Positions 7,860 to 19,000 are shown, counted from the first letter of the stretch. The stretch: DNA of 64,000 nucleotides from Vreelandella andesensis (GCF_003989795.1 NZ_RZHG01000021.1:113033-177032); one strand, 5' to 3'. The notes: generated by a model from the letters alone, not told the origin. Translations and numbers: made by a program.

Positions 7860-9044
7860 ATGACCACTACCGTAGCTCAACATACGCCTTCCTCTCGCTC
7901 CTCGACTGAAAGCGAACCTGCCGCCACTAACGCGCCAGAGCGCCAGAACCTGCTTGGTATGTCTCGTGAGCAGATGGAGGATTTCTTTTTGTCGATTGGT
8001 GAAAAGAAATTCCGCGCTGCCCAGGTAATGAAGTGGATTCACCAGGAAGGTAGCGATGACTTTTCCTTGATGACCAATCTATCGAAGCCGTTGCGAGAAA
8101 AACTTGCAACCGTGGCTGAGATTCGTGGTCCTGGCGTTGTCTATGAAGGGACTTCTACCGACGGCACACGCAAGTGGGTCTTGGAAGTAGAAGATGGCAG
8201 TTACGTGGAAACGGTGCTGATTCCTGCAGAGAACGGCAAGCGCCGTACACTCTGCGTCTCATCCCAAGTAGGCTGCTCGTTAGACTGCAGCTTTTGCTCG
8301 ACAGGCAAACAAGGCTTCCAGCGCAACCTGACCGCCGCCGAAATTATCGGCCAAGTGTGGGTCGCCCAGCGTAGCGTTGGCCCGCGTCGCGACACCGCCA
8401 ATCGCCCGGTGACCAACGTAGTCATGATGGGCATGGGCGAGCCGCTGCTCAACTTTGATAACGTTGTGCCAGCAATGAAGCTGATGCTAGACGATAACGG
8501 CTATGGACTTTCTAAACGCCGCGTCACGCTTTCAACCTCAGGCGTTGTGCCGATGATAGATAAGCTTGGCGATGAAATTGACGTTAGCTTAGCCATTTCG
8601 TTGCATGCCTCTACCGATGAGCTACGCAACGAGCTAGTACCGATTAATCGTAAATATAATATCCGCGCACTTCTGGACGCTTGTCACCGTTACCTTTCCA
8701 AATGCCCGGATAATCGTCAGGTTACCATTGAATACACACTCATTAGAGATGTGAACGACCAGCAGGAGCATGCCGAGCAAATGGCGGCGCTATTGAAAGA
8801 ACTGCCCTGTAAAATCAATTTGATACCGTTTAACCCATTCCCTAACTCAGGCTATGAAAAGCCCTCGCGCAACCAAGTGATGCGCTTTCAGCAATGGCTA
8901 TATGACCTGGGTTATAACGCTACCGTCCGCATAACACGAGGCGATGATATTGACGCTGCTTGTGGCCAATTGGTCGGGCGTGTGAAAGACCGCACTAAGC
9001 GAAGTGCACGCTATATTCAGTCCGTGCAGCTTGATGCGGACTAA
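7860..9044 (+). CDS. rlmN: Dual-specificity 23S rRNA/tRNA adenine-C2 methyltransferase RlmN
   Basis: Radical-SAM enzyme that methylates C2 of A2503 in 23S rRNA and A37 in some tRNAs. The 394-residue protein has the CSLDCSFC cluster motif (CxxxCxxC), GMGEPLLNF, the SAM-binding segment near [23 protein letters not shown] and the C-terminal DIDAACGQL with the acceptor cysteine. The first ~30 residues are a Ser/Thr/Ala-rich extension before the typical NLLGMSREQ start, so a later start cannot be excluded. The ndk-rlmN-pilF order matches Pseudomonas. Confidence 0.97.
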   Translation: MTTTVAQHTPSSRSSTESEPAATNAPERQNLLGMSREQMEDFFLSIGEKKFRAAQVMKWIHQEGSDDFSLMTNLSKPLREKLATVAEIRGPGVVYEGTSTDGTRKWVLEVEDGSYVETVLIPAENGKRRTLCVSSQVGCSLDCSFCSTGKQGFQRNLTAAEIIGQVWVAQRSVGPRRDTANRPVTNVVMMGMGEPLLNFDNVVPAMKLMLDDNGYGLSKRRVTLSTSGVVPMIDKLGDEIDVSLAISLHASTDELRNELVPINRKYNIRALLDACHRYLSKCPDNRQVTIEYTLIRDVNDQQEHAEQMAALLKELPCKINLIPFNPFPNSGYEKPSRNQVMRFQQWLYDLGYNATVRITRGDDIDAACGQLVGRVKDRTKRSARYIQSVQLDAD

Positions 9045-9151
9045 ACCGCCATTATCTTGACTTACGCTGTATGCAGCGCTTTGATGGACAGGTTTTCAAA
9101 CCACCATTATCGCAATGTTGCCGAATAACGACATGTCTGATGGTCACTGCA

Positions 9152-9263
9152 AGATGGCTATTAGAAGATGGCTACTAGAAGATGGCTATTAGAAGATGGT
9201 TGCTAGAAAATAGTTACTACAACAAATAGTTACTAAAAATAGTTACTGAAATTAGTTACTACA
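9152..9263 (+). repeat. 14-bp tandem repeat array upstream of pilF
   Basis: Units of the type agatggctattaga start at 9152, 9166, 9180 and 9194. They decay into about four shorter related copies containing tagttact up to the pilF ribosome binding site. The 230-bp rlmN-pilF spacer holds nothing else that I can identify. Confidence 0.8.
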
Positions 9264-9274
9264 AGAGGGTGTAC

Positions 9275-10009
9275 ATGACCGGTCACCGCAGGCATTTTTG
9301 CCCACTAAGGGCCCCCATGCTGTGCGTGCTAGTAAGCAGCATGTTGTTAGCCGGCTGTGCCACGTCTGGTAGTGCGCCTTCTCAAGCTGACGATGGCGCT
9401 GCGGACGCATACACACAGCTTGGGGTTGCTTACCTAGAACGTGACAACCTACCCCGGGCACTTAGCGCGCTGGATCGTGCACTTGAAATTAATCCACGCA
9501 ATGCCGAGGCACTTCAGGCGCTCGCACTGGTCTATCAACAGCAAAGCGAATATGAGCTTGCACGTCGTTATTTTCAGCAAGCGATTAAATCAGCGCCCTC
9601 TTTTACACGTGCGCGTAACAATTACGCGGCGTTTTTATATCAGCAGGGGCAGTTTAACGCCGCCTGCGAGCAGTTAGAAACCGCATCTCACGATGCCCAG
9701 TATGCTAATCGTGCCCAGTTGTTTACTAACCTAGGGCAATGCTATCTGGCAGCCGATAACATTGATGAAGCGCGCAAACGCCTACTGCGCGCAGTAAGCA
9801 TTGATCCACGTAGACCGCGTGGATATTTATTATTAGCCGAACTTGAAGTTTCACAGGGCAATTACGGTCAAGCCTGGGAGCCGCTGCAGAGCTATTTGCA
9901 GCTTGCCGGGCAAGATCCGATGGCGTTGGAAATGGCGATCGATATCGCCCACGCCCGTGGTGATCACGCTGCGGCTGCGAACTACCAGCGCTTATTGAAT
10001 ATTGACTAA
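9275..10009 (+). CDS. pilF: Type IV pilus biogenesis/stability lipoprotein PilF (PilW)
   Basis: Outer-membrane lipoprotein pilotin needed for PilQ secretin assembly in type IV pilus systems. ATG 9275 is chosen because AGAGGG at 9264-9269 fits it. The signal sequence ends in the lipobox LLAGC, followed by a Ser/Ala linker. The body consists of TPR repeats, seen as AYTQLGVAYLERDNLPRAL, AEALQALALVYQQQSEYELA and later repeats. The position between rlmN and rodZ is the usual one. 244 residues. Confidence 0.93.
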   Translation: MTGHRRHFCPLRAPMLCVLVSSMLLAGCATSGSAPSQADDGAADAYTQLGVAYLERDNLPRALSALDRALEINPRNAEALQALALVYQQQSEYELARRYFQQAIKSAPSFTRARNNYAAFLYQQGQFNAACEQLETASHDAQYANRAQLFTNLGQCYLAADNIDEARKRLLRAVSIDPRRPRGYLLLAELEVSQGNYGQAWEPLQSYLQLAGQDPMALEMAIDIAHARGDHAAAANYQRLLNID

Positions 10010-10048
10010 CGGTGCCCTGACCACCTAATTATTGAAGGATGCTCAGCT

Positions 10049-11047
10049 ATGAGCGATACACAATCACACGATAATGTTACAACCTCTAGCCCAACGGCCA
10101 CACCTGGCGAGCTTCTCTCACGCCAACGCGAAGCACTCGGCATACCGCTTACTGATGCCGCACGAGCGCTTAATTTACGCCCTGCCGTCGTCGACGGTTT
10201 AGAACAAGATAATTACGAAGAAATACCTGTTGCCGCTTATCGCCGTGGCTATTTGCGTGCTTATGCAAGATACCTCGACATGGATGACCGTTTAGTACTC
10301 GAGGCCTATCAGGCTAACCACGGCAATGCAGAGACAGATCGTCGAGTGACCCCCGTTTCCGTCTCTCGGCCACCGTCACGAATTGGCGCGTGGTTATTTA
10401 AGCTAGTCACCCTACTGGTAATTATTGCCTTAATTGCCGTCACCGTTATGTGGTGGCAAAGCCGTGGTGGCAGTGAGCCACCCAGCATGGGAAGCAACGC
10501 CTCTCTAGAAGATGGTAGTGGCTCTACAGGTACGCTGGCCGGCAATACAACACCGACTGAGCAAACGCTGGCCGCTGCACCTCAGCTGCCGAACAACGCA
10601 CCTGCACAGCAAGCGGATACCGCTGAGGGCGTTAATGAGGAAGCGGCTAATGCCGCGGCGACAGCCGTTGAGTCGGCATCAGAGTTGTCTATTTCTTCCG
10701 AAGCAACAGAAGAGGCTGAGCTGGCCTCGGCAGATACCGCAGAGCAAGCGGACGCCGTCACCGACAGCGAAGACAACGCGACCCAAACGCCCCCCGCAAC
10801 GAACCCCAACTTGCTTGAGCTTACGTTTAACGAGCAGTCGTGGACTGAAATTTTTGATGCCAATAACCAGCGGGTGTTCGTTGGCCTGCAAACGCCTGGT
10901 ACCACAGCCAGTGTTGAGGGCGAACCGCCTTTTCGTTTAACTATCGGCAATGCCACCGGTGTAGCACTGCGCTATGAAGGCAAGGACGTTAATCTTGTCC
11001 AGCGCGCCGGTGCTAACAATGTTGCCCGCTTTTCCCTGGGAGAGTGA
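10049..11047 (+). CDS. rodZ: Cytoskeleton protein RodZ
   Basis: Links MreB filaments to the cell-wall elongation machinery. The layout is a cytoplasmic Cro/CI-type helix-turn-helix (residues ~20-95, [35 protein letters not shown]), a single membrane helix near residue 115-135 and a long periplasmic linker. The linker is very rich in Ala, Glu, Asp, Ser and Thr. A C-terminal DUF4115 domain follows ([19 protein letters not shown]). Total 332 residues. The acidic linker suits a halophile. The stop codon lies just before the ispG start, which suggests co-transcription. Confidence 0.94.
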   Translation: MSDTQSHDNVTTSSPTATPGELLSRQREALGIPLTDAARALNLRPAVVDGLEQDNYEEIPVAAYRRGYLRAYARYLDMDDRLVLEAYQANHGNAETDRRVTPVSVSRPPSRIGAWLFKLVTLLVIIALIAVTVMWWQSRGGSEPPSMGSNASLEDGSGSTGTLAGNTTPTEQTLAAAPQLPNNAPAQQADTAEGVNEEAANAAATAVESASELSISSEATEEAELASADTAEQADAVTDSEDNATQTPPATNPNLLELTFNEQSWTEIFDANNQRVFVGLQTPGTTASVEGEPPFRLTIGNATGVALRYEGKDVNLVQRAGANNVARFSLGE

Positions 11048-11055
11048 CCCGTCTT

Positions 11056-12171
11056 ATGCACGCCCCTTCTCCGATTAAACGCCGTTTTTCACGCCAGATA
11101 CACGTTGGTAACGTTGCTGTGGGTGGTGATGCACCCATTGCCGTTCAAAGTATGACCAACACGAATACGCTGGACGTCGACGCCACCGTGGCACAAATTC
11201 AGCAGCTGGAAAAAGCGGGTGCCGATATCGTTCGCGTTTCTGTGCCCGATATGGATGCCGCTGAAAGCTTCGGCAAAATCAAGCAGCGCGTCGATGTACC
11301 GCTGGTGGCAGACATTCATTTTGACTACAAAATTGCCCTGCGTGTTGCCGAACTGGGCGTCGACTGCTTGCGTATTAACCCAGGCAACATTGGCCGAGAA
11401 GACCGGGTGCGCGCGGTCGTTAGCGCAGCACGCGATAACGGCATACCAATCCGTATCGGCGTCAATGCCGGATCACTGGAAAAAGACCTACAGAAAAAGT
11501 ATGGCGAGCCTACTCCCGCAGCGTTAGTGGAGTCGGCAATGCGTCATATCGATTATCTGGACCGCCTCGATTTTCAAGAATTTAAAGTCAGTGTAAAAGC
11601 CTCAGATGTATTTATGGCGGTAGCAGCTTACCGCGACCTGGCTACTCGTATCGAGCAGCCACTTCACCTGGGCATTACCGAAGCAGGCGGCCTACGCGCT
11701 GGCACGGTAAAATCGTCAATTGGCCTTGGCATGCTGCTTATGGATGGCATTGGCGACACCATTCGCGTCTCACTCGCCGCCGACCCGGTTGAAGAGATCA
11801 AGGTGGGCTTTGACATGTTAAAAAGCCTACGGCTGCGGTCGAAGGGGATTAACTTTATTGCCTGCCCCAGCTGCTCACGGCAAAACTTTGACGTTATCAG
11901 CACGATGAACCAGCTAGAAGAACGGCTTGAAGACGTCATGACCCCGCTGGACGTATCGGTGATTGGCTGCGTCGTGAATGGCCCAGGTGAAGCGAAAGAA
12001 ACCGATATCGGTCTCACCGGCGGCTCACCTGCCAACTTGGTTTATATCGATGGCAAACCTGCTAGTAAGCTGCGTAACGACCACTTGGTAGATGACCTTG
12101 AAAAGCTAATCCGCGACAAAGTCCGCCAAAAACAGCAGCAACAAGACGATATGATTGCTCGCAGCGTGTAA
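11056..12171 (+). CDS. ispG: 4-hydroxy-3-methylbut-2-enyl-diphosphate synthase (flavodoxin) IspG
   Basis: [4Fe-4S] enzyme of the MEP isoprenoid pathway that converts MEcPP to HMBPP. ATG 11056 (protein start [10 protein letters not shown]) matches the family better than GTG 11044, which overlaps the rodZ stop. Seen are [15 protein letters not shown], the TIM-barrel segment LRINPGNIG, and the cluster cysteines in [10 protein letters not shown] and [11 protein letters not shown]. About 371 residues, the normal bacterial length. Its Fe-S cluster makes it a client of the reduced isc system encoded upstream. Confidence 0.96.
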   Translation: MHAPSPIKRRFSRQIHVGNVAVGGDAPIAVQSMTNTNTLDVDATVAQIQQLEKAGADIVRVSVPDMDAAESFGKIKQRVDVPLVADIHFDYKIALRVAELGVDCLRINPGNIGREDRVRAVVSAARDNGIPIRIGVNAGSLEKDLQKKYGEPTPAALVESAMRHIDYLDRLDFQEFKVSVKASDVFMAVAAYRDLATRIEQPLHLGITEAGGLRAGTVKSSIGLGMLLMDGIGDTIRVSLAADPVEEIKVGFDMLKSLRLRSKGINFIACPSCSRQNFDVISTMNQLEERLEDVMTPLDVSVIGCVVNGPGEAKETDIGLTGGSPANLVYIDGKPASKLRNDHLVDDLEKLIRDKVRQKQQQQDDMIARSV

Positions 12172-12255
12172 GACCGAGCAAGAGATACCCAGCCTGGAGG
12201 CGGACATAACATTGACCTCCCCCTCCAGCGCTGTCTCCCATACAAGGAGTTTTCA

Positions 12256-13551
12256 TTGAGCAAGTCCGCCGCAAAAAAAATTCAAGCGATTCGTGGTATG
12301 AACGACCTGTTGCCTAGCGAGAGTCCTCGCTGGCAATTTTTTGAAGCCAAGGTGCGCCAGCTCATGCACCGTTATGGCTTCGATGAAATCCGTACGCCCA
12401 TTGTTGAACAAACGGCGCTATTTGCTCGCTCCATTGGCGAAGTTACCGATATTGTCGAAAAAGAGATGTACACGTTCGACGACCGTAACGGCGACAGCCT
12501 GACGCTGCGGCCCGAAGGTACCGCCAGCTGTGTGCGGGCAGCGATGGAACATGGCTTGCTACATAACCAAACGCAACGGTTATGGTATCAAGGCCCCATG
12601 TTCCGCCACGAGCGCCCCCAAAAGGGCCGGTATCGCCAATTCCATCAGGTAGGCGTAGAAACGTACGGCTTTGATGGGCCAGATATTGATGCCGAAGTCA
12701 TTCTGCTTTCAGCTCGCCTATGGCAAGAGCTGGGCTTACTGGAACACGTGACGCTAGAGCTTAACTCACTAGGTTCCACCGACGCGCGGGCAGCCTATCG
12801 CGACAAACTCGTTGCTTATTTTGAACAGCATCACGATGTCCTTGATGACGACTCCAAGCGTCGCCTCACCACCAACCCGCTGCGCATTTTAGACGCCAAG
12901 AACCCAGCAATGGCGGACATGCTAAACCGTGCGCCGCAGCTAATGGATCATTTGGACGATGAGTCGCGCGCACATTTCGAGCAACTCAAAGCAATGCTGG
13001 ATGCGGCGGGCATTGACTACGTCGTCAATCCGCGTTTGGTACGGGGGCTTGATTACTACTGCCGTACGGTGTTCGAGTGGACAACCACTGCCCTAGGCAG
13101 CCAAGGCACAGTATGCGCTGGCGGCCGCTACGATGGTCTCGTTGAACAGCTAGGTGGAAAACCCACGCCCGCCGTTGGTTTTGCCATGGGTATCGAACGC
13201 TTAATATTGCTACTGGAAACGTTAGGTCTGGTTCCAGAAGAAGCCTTAGGTGGCTGTGATGTTTATCTACTCCCCATGGACGACAACGCTACTATTGTCG
13301 CCCTCACACTGGCCGAAAAACTGCGTAGTGAACTGCCAACCCTTAGGCTGCAACTACACTGTGGCGGCGGCAGTTTTAAAAGCCGTATGAAAAAAGCGGA
13401 CAAAAGCAACGCACCTGTTGCAGTCTTATTGGGCGAAGATGAGCTAGCAGAGCAAACCGCAACGCTTAAGTTCCTGCGAGACGATCGCGAACAGTTGCGC
13501 GTATCTCAGGCTGAGCTGGCCGCGACACTGCAAAACCTAATGTCCCACTAA
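12256..13551 (+). CDS. hisS: Histidyl-tRNA synthetase
   Basis: Class II aminoacyl-tRNA synthetase that charges tRNA-His. The start is TTG 12256: AAGGAG at 12244-12249 is ideally spaced and the protein begins [20 protein letters not shown], as in relatives. Motif 2 ([16 protein letters not shown]), the histidine-A loop [22 protein letters not shown] and motif 3 (GFAMGIERL) are all present, with a C-terminal anticodon-binding domain. 431 residues. The rare TTG start may hold expression down. Confidence 0.97.
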   Translation: MSKSAAKKIQAIRGMNDLLPSESPRWQFFEAKVRQLMHRYGFDEIRTPIVEQTALFARSIGEVTDIVEKEMYTFDDRNGDSLTLRPEGTASCVRAAMEHGLLHNQTQRLWYQGPMFRHERPQKGRYRQFHQVGVETYGFDGPDIDAEVILLSARLWQELGLLEHVTLELNSLGSTDARAAYRDKLVAYFEQHHDVLDDDSKRRLTTNPLRILDAKNPAMADMLNRAPQLMDHLDDESRAHFEQLKAMLDAAGIDYVVNPRLVRGLDYYCRTVFEWTTTALGSQGTVCAGGRYDGLVEQLGGKPTPAVGFAMGIERLILLLETLGLVPEEALGGCDVYLLPMDDNATIVALTLAEKLRSELPTLRLQLHCGGGSFKSRMKKADKSNAPVAVLLGEDELAEQTATLKFLRDDREQLRVSQAELAATLQNLMSH

Positions 13552-13585
13552 CCTCACTGCCTACTATCTGGCAGACGAACACTCG

Positions 13586-13605
13586 CCAGCCGCCTTAGCG
13601 GCTGG
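13586..13605 (+). other. Hairpin in the hisS-yfgM spacer
   Basis: A perfect 8-bp stem CCAGCCGC/GCGGCTGG with a CTTA loop lies ten bases before the yfgM Shine-Dalgarno. No T-run follows, so it is not a standard terminator. It may modulate translation or protect upstream mRNA. Confidence 0.4.
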
Positions 13606-13627
13606 GCTAAAGAACAGGAGGCCGCCC

Positions 13628-14287
13628 GTGGCGGAGCTGAGAAGCGAAGAAGAACAGCTAGAGGTAATTAAACGCTGGTGGAAAGAGAACGGAACCTCTC
13701 TTATAGCAGGGGCTGTTCTTGCGGCGGCGGGCGTGTTTGGCTGGAATGCATGGCAGAACTATCAAGAAGGCCAAGCAGAAGCGGCCTCCGTGCGCTACCA
13801 GCAACTCGTTAACATGACGGCTGGCAACACATTAGCTGATGATCAGCTAGCCAATGCCCGTGAGCTCATTAGCGAAATCACCAGCGACCATGGCAACACG
13901 CTCTACGCAGAGCTAGCACAGTTGCTTGAAGCACGTTTAGCCGTTCAACAGGGTGACCTTGAAGCAGCAAAAAACGCGCTTGAGAACGTGGCTAGCGAAT
14001 CATCTCGTCGCTATGTACGAAGCCTCGCATGGTTAAGATTAGCGCGGATTGAGATTGCAAACGGCAATCCTGAGATAGCCCTGAGTTTGTTGGATGAGTC
14101 CATCACCGATGCTCTGGCAGCTCAGCGAGCCAATGTGCGTGGTGATGCCTATGCCGCGCTGGAACAAACAGAACAAGCGCGAGACGCTTGGCAAACTGCG
14201 CTAGAACTGGCCCAAACCCAGAATCAGCCGCTTTACGGCGTACAGTTCAAGCTTGACGATCTCGGCGTCGAAGAGGTGACACAATGA
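13628..14287 (+). CDS. yfgM: YfgM-like membrane-anchored TPR protein (ancillary SecYEG/BamB partner)
   Basis: A 219-residue membrane protein with a short cytoplasmic N-terminus (EEEQLEVIKRWWKENG), one membrane helix near residues 23-42 and a periplasmic TPR-like domain. This is the architecture of YfgM, which pairs with PpiD at the Sec translocon in E. coli. The start is GTG 13628 behind AGGAGG. Its stop overlaps the bamB ATG (ATGA), so the two are translationally coupled, in the conserved hisS-yfgM-bamB-der order. Confidence 0.93.
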   Translation: MAELRSEEEQLEVIKRWWKENGTSLIAGAVLAAAGVFGWNAWQNYQEGQAEAASVRYQQLVNMTAGNTLADDQLANARELISEITSDHGNTLYAELAQLLEARLAVQQGDLEAAKNALENVASESSRRYVRSLAWLRLARIEIANGNPEIALSLLDESITDALAAQRANVRGDAYAALEQTEQARDAWQTALELAQTQNQPLYGVQFKLDDLGVEEVTQ

Positions 14288-15468
14288 TCATGACCAGCCT
14301 GCCTAAATCGCTTTTTTCCAAGCCGTCTTTACGCATTACCGTTGGTGCTGTTGCGTTAGCGTTGCTAGCAGGCTGCGCCAGTAAGGGCGAACCAGCTTAT
14401 ACACCGAAAGAACTGCGGAGTTTCGCTGAAACGTCATCACTAGAAGGTGTATGGAGCAGGAATGTAGGCGATGGACTTGGTCACGCTCGTTACCCCATTG
14501 CACCGGCTCGCGAAGGCGACACCGTGTTTGCCGCGGATGCCAATGGTCTGGTTGCCGCGTTTAACGCTGATAACGGCAACAGCGAGTGGGAAATTGAGCT
14601 AGAAACGCCTATTTCAAGCGCGCTGAACGCCATTGCAGGCCAGCTTTATTTAGGCACCCGCAACGGTGAAGTGATCTCCCTGGATCAGCGCGACGGTAGC
14701 GTTAATTGGCGCTCACGCGTTTCCAGTGAAGTACTGGCTGCGCCTCAAGCGAATCAACAACTACTACTGGTACAAAGCGTTGATGGCCAAATCACCGCTC
14801 TCGACCGCGCCAGTGGCGAGGAGCGCTGGGTATATGCCAGTTCACAGCCTTCGCTTACTCTTCGCGGTACCGGCACACCAATGGTCATTGACCCCGTGAG
14901 CTTTGTTGGCTTTGCTAACGGACGATTAGCGACGTTAGATAACCGCAATGGCCAGCCACTTTGGGAACTGCAGGTTGCGACCCCTCGTGGGCGTAGCGAT
15001 GTCGACAGGCTAGTTGATCTTGCCGGTCAGCCGGTCGTAACGCCCGATGGCCGACTTTTCGTTACTAGCTATAACGGCAACGTTGTTGCTCTGGAAGCGA
15101 CGCGCGGCGGCGTTCTATGGGAAAGCAGCTTATCTAGCCGCCATACCCCTATTTTGGTAGGTAATATTCTGCTAGTGGTCACTGACGATAGCCACGTTGT
15201 AGGCCTAGATGCCGACAGCGGGCAGGAGCTGTGGCGTAACGATGACCTAGAAGACCGCTGGTTAACAGCGCCTGCGTTTGCAGATGGTCGCGTGGTCGTT
15301 GGTGACTTCGAAGGCTACGTGCATTTACTCGACGCCCGCGAAGGTACGTTAGTCGGTCGTACACGCGTGCACAAATCTGGCATCAGCGTGCGTCCTGCCA
15401 CTGAAGGCAGCACCATTCATGTCCAGGCCAATAATGGTCGCCTGGAAACCCTGGAAGTAACCCCATGA
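14284..15468 (+). CDS. bamB: Outer membrane protein assembly lipoprotein BamB
   Basis: Lipoprotein of the BAM complex that inserts beta-barrel proteins. A signal sequence ends in the lipobox LLAGC near residue 30, followed by an eight-bladed PQQ-type beta-propeller. The propeller is recognised from repeated units such as [32 protein letters not shown] and [16 protein letters not shown]. 394 residues. It overlaps yfgM upstream and der downstream by ATGA junctions, so the three genes form one translational unit. Confidence 0.96.
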   Translation: MIMTSLPKSLFSKPSLRITVGAVALALLAGCASKGEPAYTPKELRSFAETSSLEGVWSRNVGDGLGHARYPIAPAREGDTVFAADANGLVAAFNADNGNSEWEIELETPISSALNAIAGQLYLGTRNGEVISLDQRDGSVNWRSRVSSEVLAAPQANQQLLLVQSVDGQITALDRASGEERWVYASSQPSLTLRGTGTPMVIDPVSFVGFANGRLATLDNRNGQPLWELQVATPRGRSDVDRLVDLAGQPVVTPDGRLFVTSYNGNVVALEATRGGVLWESSLSSRHTPILVGNILLVVTDDSHVVGLDADSGQELWRNDDLEDRWLTAPAFADGRVVVGDFEGYVHLLDAREGTLVGRTRVHKSGISVRPATEGSTIHVQANNGRLETLEVTP

Positions 15469-16868
15469 CACCCGTCATTGCTTTAGTCGGTCGGCCCAAT
15501 GTGGGCAAATCGACGTTGTTTAACCGCCTAACCCGCTCACGCGATGCGCTCGTAGCGGACTTTCCTGGCCTTACCCGTGACCGTAAATACGGGAACGGAA
15601 TGCTAGGCGGCAAAGCGTATACGGTGATTGATACCGGCGGTATCAGCGGTGACGAAGAGGGGATCGATGCGGCCATGGCCGAGCAGTCCCTGGCTGCGAT
15701 TGATGAGGCCGATATTGTGCTGTTTCTGGTAGACGCCCGCGCGGGGCTTAATGTGGCTGATGAAGCCATTGCTAACCATCTGCGCGTCAATCAGAAAAAA
15801 ACCTGGCTGGTAGTCAACAAAACCGATGGCTTGGAAGAACACTCGGCCATGGCCGACTTCTGGGCCTTAGGGCTTGGCGACCCATGGCCTATTGCTGCCG
15901 CCCACGGCCGCAATGTGTCGCTGCTAATTGATACGGTACTAGAACCGTTTCCCGAGCGTGACCCCAGCATTCCTGGGGATACGGGCACCAAAGGCATTCG
16001 CATAGGCGTTATTGGCCGCCCCAATGTGGGTAAATCGACGCTGGTTAACCGGCTGCTGGGCGAAGAGCGCGTTGTCGTATTCGATGAGGCAGGCACTACC
16101 CGTGATGCGATTGAAATTCCTTTCGAACGTCGTGGCAAGCCCTATGTATTGATTGATACTGCAGGTATTCGGCGGCGTAAAAACGTAAGCGAGATCGCTG
16201 AAAAGTTTTCCATCATCAAAACCCTCGATGCTATCAAAGAGTGTCACGTTGCGGTGATGGTACTGGATGCGCGTAGCGGTTTGGTTGAGCAAGATCTACA
16301 CCTGCTTGATTACGTACTTACCTCTGGCCGCGCATTAGTGCTGGCAATCAACAAGTGGGATGGACTGGAAAGCGACGCGAAAGAGAAGATGCGCGCAGAA
16401 ATCAAGCGCCGCTTAGGCTTTGCTGAGTATGCGGAGATGCATTTTATCTCTGCACTACATGGCACCGCTGTGGGTGATCTTTATCCTTCGATCGAACGGG
16501 CTTTTGATGCCGCTAACGCCCACTGGTCGACCAATCGATTGACCACACTGCTTCAAGATGCGGTCAGCCAACATCCGCCGCCCATGGTCAACGGCCGGCG
16601 TATCAAGTTACGCATGGCGCACCAAGGTGGCAGCAATCCACCCATTATCGTGGTGCACGGCAACCAGACTGAATCACTGCCGGAAGCCTACCGCCGCTAC
16701 CTAACCAACACGTTCCGTAAAGTGTTAAAGGTGCGCGGTACGCCGATGCGCTTTGAATTCCGTTCGGGCAGCAATCCGTTTGACCACATGGCAGGGGCAA
16801 GCGATAAAGAGAAAGCTAAAAAACGCGAACTTAACCGTACAAAAGAAGCACGTAAAAGCCGCCGCTAA
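15465..16868 (+). CDS. der: Ribosome-associated GTPase Der (EngA)
   Basis: Essential double-GTPase for 50S ribosomal subunit maturation. Two complete G domains are visible: GRPNVGKST near residue 8 and again near 185, with DTGGIS/DTAGIR switch motifs and NKTD/NKWD base-recognition motifs. A C-terminal KH-like domain follows, ending in a Lys/Arg-rich tail. 467 residues. The start codon overlaps the bamB stop. A terminator follows. Confidence 0.97.
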   Translation: MTPVIALVGRPNVGKSTLFNRLTRSRDALVADFPGLTRDRKYGNGMLGGKAYTVIDTGGISGDEEGIDAAMAEQSLAAIDEADIVLFLVDARAGLNVADEAIANHLRVNQKKTWLVVNKTDGLEEHSAMADFWALGLGDPWPIAAAHGRNVSLLIDTVLEPFPERDPSIPGDTGTKGIRIGVIGRPNVGKSTLVNRLLGEERVVVFDEAGTTRDAIEIPFERRGKPYVLIDTAGIRRRKNVSEIAEKFSIIKTLDAIKECHVAVMVLDARSGLVEQDLHLLDYVLTSGRALVLAINKWDGLESDAKEKMRAEIKRRLGFAEYAEMHFISALHGTAVGDLYPSIERAFDAANAHWSTNRLTTLLQDAVSQHPPPMVNGRRIKLRMAHQGGSNPPIIVVHGNQTESLPEAYRRYLTNTFRKVLKVRGTPMRFEFRSGSNPFDHMAGASDKEKAKKRELNRTKEARKSRR

Positions 16869-16895
16869 CGCTTTCTCATTAATTGAACCTATCAA

Positions 16896-16926
16896 GCGCC
16901 TGCTGACTCATATCAGCAGGCGTTTT
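16896..16926 (+). terminator. Rho-independent terminator after der
   Basis: A 10-bp perfect stem (16897-16906 with 16913-16922) has a CTCATA loop followed by TTTT. It ends the hisS-yfgM-bamB-der run and faces the convergent DUF815 gene. Confidence 0.85.
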
Positions 16927-16946
16927 GGTTGTGCGTTAAACGCTGA

Positions 16947-17819
16947 CTACGTAGTCCCTTCATGAAGCCGTTTTCGACCTACCCACTGGGCTGCAAACTG
17001 CCAAGCCGTCCGGCCGCTGCGCCCGCCTCTTAACGTTGCAAATCTAACCGCTTCTGCGCGCGCAGCATCGCTCCAATCCTGCTTATCACCAATACGAGCA
17101 ACCCAGTGCTCACAGGCCTCTAAATAAGTCGCTTGGCTAAACGGGTGAAAGCCTAACCACAAGCCAAAACGGTCCGACAACGAGATTTTCTCCTCAACAG
17201 CATCACCGTGATGTAGCTCTTCACCCACGAGACGCGTACCGCTATTGTCCTCCATGGATTCCGGCAACAAATGACGCCGATTGGAAGTGGCATACAACAA
17301 AACGTTTTCCGGCGGCCCCGTCAATGCGCCATCTAACACGCTTTTTAACGCCTTGTACGCGTCGTCATTGCCTTCAAACGAAAGATCGTCGCAATACACT
17401 ACAAACCGATGCGGCGTATCGCGCAACTGCTCTACCAACATCGGCAGGCTACCCAGATCATGGCGATCGACCTGAATTAAGCGCAGCCCATCACTTGCTA
17501 ATGAGTTAAGCAGCGCGCGGATCACCGATGACTTCCCGCTGCCCCTAGCCCCCCATAGCAAGCCATGATTGGCGGGTAACCCCTGTAAAAAAGCCCGGGT
17601 ATTATCGACTAACGCTAACTTTTGACGCTCGATGCCTAACAGGTCGTCCAACGTCATCGTGTCTCGCGGTGGCACGGGAACCAAGCGCCCGCCTAAGGGA
17701 TGACGCTGCCAAATGGCCGCTACATGCTTATGCCAATCCACTTGAATTGGCGCAGGTGGCAACCAATGTTCTACATGATCCAGCAGCCGCGTTAAACGTT
17801 GGCTCAATTCAGCATCCAT
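16947..17819 (-). CDS. DUF815-family AAA+ ATPase
   Basis: An ATP-binding protein with the Walker A motif WGARGSGKSS near residue 95 and a Walker B-like stretch VVYCDDLSFE. It also has sensor-like TSNRRHLLPE and the family-typical EKISLSDRFGLWLGFHPF. This matches the DUF815 group, widespread but of unknown function. ATG 17819 with GAGG upstream is preferred over the in-frame TTG at 17831. About 290 residues. It is transcribed away from the M48 peptidase gene and ends just beyond the der terminator. Confidence 0.88.
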   Translation of the reverse strand: MDAELSQRLTRLLDHVEHWLPPAPIQVDWHKHVAAIWQRHPLGGRLVPVPPRDTMTLDDLLGIERQKLALVDNTRAFLQGLPANHGLLWGARGSGKSSVIRALLNSLASDGLRLIQVDRHDLGSLPMLVEQLRDTPHRFVVYCDDLSFEGNDDAYKALKSVLDGALTGPPENVLLYATSNRRHLLPESMEDNSGTRLVGEELHHGDAVEEKISLSDRFGLWLGFHPFSQATYLEACEHWVARIGDKQDWSDAARAEAVRFATLRGGRSGRTAWQFAAQWVGRKRLHEGTT

Positions 17820-17856
17820 AATTGTCCTCAAAGTGCGTTATGATGTGGGTTGATTT

Positions 17857-17871
17857 ACCACTGACAGTGGT
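17857..17871. promoter_or_regulatory. Perfect 15-bp inverted repeat in a divergent promoter region
   Basis: ACCACTG-A-CAGTGGT (7-bp arms, 1-bp centre) lies between the divergent DUF815 ATPase and M48 peptidase genes. It overlaps a possible TTGATT/TTATCT promoter. It could be an operator for a dimeric repressor; no known regulator is recognised. Confidence 0.35.
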
Positions 17872-17916
17872 TATCTTGTGTGCAAGGATCCCTGCTCGTC
17901 TATAAGGAAACCATTT

Positions 17917-18720
17917 ATGCGCTGGCTTCGCCCCCTAGCTGTTACTTTACTGTGTGCTTCTGTTGCAGCATGCTCCACGTCACCTACCGGTCGCTCCCAG
18001 TTGTTGCTGCTTTCAGATGACCAGCTCAACCAAATGGGCCAGCAAGCTTTTGCGCAGTATCAACAAGATATTCCCACTGCCGGTCAAGCAAGCCACCGTT
18101 ATGTACAGTGCATTACAGATGCTATCGTAAGGGTGTTGCCGGCCGAACAGCGTAATCTTGATTGGCAAATCCGTGTCTTTGAATCTGAGCAACCCAATGC
18201 CTTTGCCCTACCGGGTGGCTATATGGGCGTGAATACTGGCATGCTCAATATTGCAACCACTCAAAACCAACTAGCCTCGGTTGTCGGTCACGAAATTGGT
18301 CACGTCATTGCGAATCATGCTAATGAGCGCGCTTCAACCCAAAGTGCGACGTCACTCGGTTTATCGGTACTTTCCAGCGCATCGGGAATGCAAACACCTG
18401 GCGGCCAACAGCTAATGGGCGTTCTTGGCATGGGAGCACAGTATGGAATTGCGCTGCCATTCTCTCGTCGTCACGAAACTGAAGCCGACGTTATCGGCCT
18501 CCAGTTGATGGCCCAGGCCGGCTTTGACCCACGAGAAAGTGTTACCGTTTGGGAAAATATGCAGGCAGCTTCTAGCGGAGGCTCACCGCCCGCCTGGATG
18601 TCCACTCACCCAAACGAAGGCCAGCGTATTCAAGGGCTTCAAGCCAATATGAATAACGCCATGGCAAGCTACGAGCAGGCGCGCAATAGTGGCCGCACTC
18701 CCAACTGCCCTCGCCCTTAG
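17917..18720 (+). CDS. M48-family metallopeptidase lipoprotein
   Basis: Periplasmic zinc protease anchored by lipidation, related to the LoiP/YcaL group. ATG 17917 is chosen because AAGGAAA lies upstream and the protein then begins with a signal peptide ending in SVAAC. The zinc site HExxH is seen in VVGHEIGHVIANHA near residue 125, and the third ligand Glu in RRHETEADVIGLQL. The conserved MSTHPNEGQRIQ follows. 267 residues. A likely role is turnover of misfolded outer-membrane proteins, by family analogy only. Confidence 0.92.
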   Translation: MRWLRPLAVTLLCASVAACSTSPTGRSQLLLLSDDQLNQMGQQAFAQYQQDIPTAGQASHRYVQCITDAIVRVLPAEQRNLDWQIRVFESEQPNAFALPGGYMGVNTGMLNIATTQNQLASVVGHEIGHVIANHANERASTQSATSLGLSVLSSASGMQTPGGQQLMGVLGMGAQYGIALPFSRRHETEADVIGLQLMAQAGFDPRESVTVWENMQAASSGGSPPAWMSTHPNEGQRIQGLQANMNNAMASYEQARNSGRTPNCPRP

Positions 18721-18742
18721 GCACCTTACCATTGAGGTTTGA

Positions 18743-19000
18743 ATGATTCGACTTGGTTTATTGCTGCTTGTCCTGCCGATTCTGGTGTTACTCGGCGTTT
18801 ACTTCTGGGAACTAGGAGACGTCCGTGCTTGCCAGCTCGACGGGGGGCATTGGGATTACTTGGCAAGTGCATGCCGCGACACGCCACAACCCTTTGTATC
18901 GTGGCTTGAGCGCTCTCCGCTGCTAGTCAACGGCGGCATGCTGGTCTCGGTGGTCGGCCTTGTTATGTGTATGATTGGCTTTTACACCAAATCTCGCTAA
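18743..19000 (+). CDS. Small two-helix membrane protein, unknown function
   Basis: An 85-residue protein with a membrane helix at residues 3-22 (LGLLLLVLPILVLLGVYFW) and a second at about 60-80. Between them is a soluble loop with two cysteines (ACQLDGG, SACRDT) that could form a disulfide in the periplasm. It follows the M48 peptidase by 22 bp on the same strand, with GAGG before its ATG, so it is probably co-transcribed. No family recognised. Confidence 0.75.
   Translation: MIRLGLLLLVLPILVLLGVYFWELGDVRACQLDGGHWDYLASACRDTPQPFVSWLERSPLLVNGGMLVSVVGLVMCMIGFYTKSR

Noticed and set aside
10512..10956. Overlapping ORFs on both strands within rodZ
   Set aside because: They are shadows of the Ala/Glu-rich RodZ linker; the HTH, membrane helix and DUF4115 domain are all in the annotated frame.
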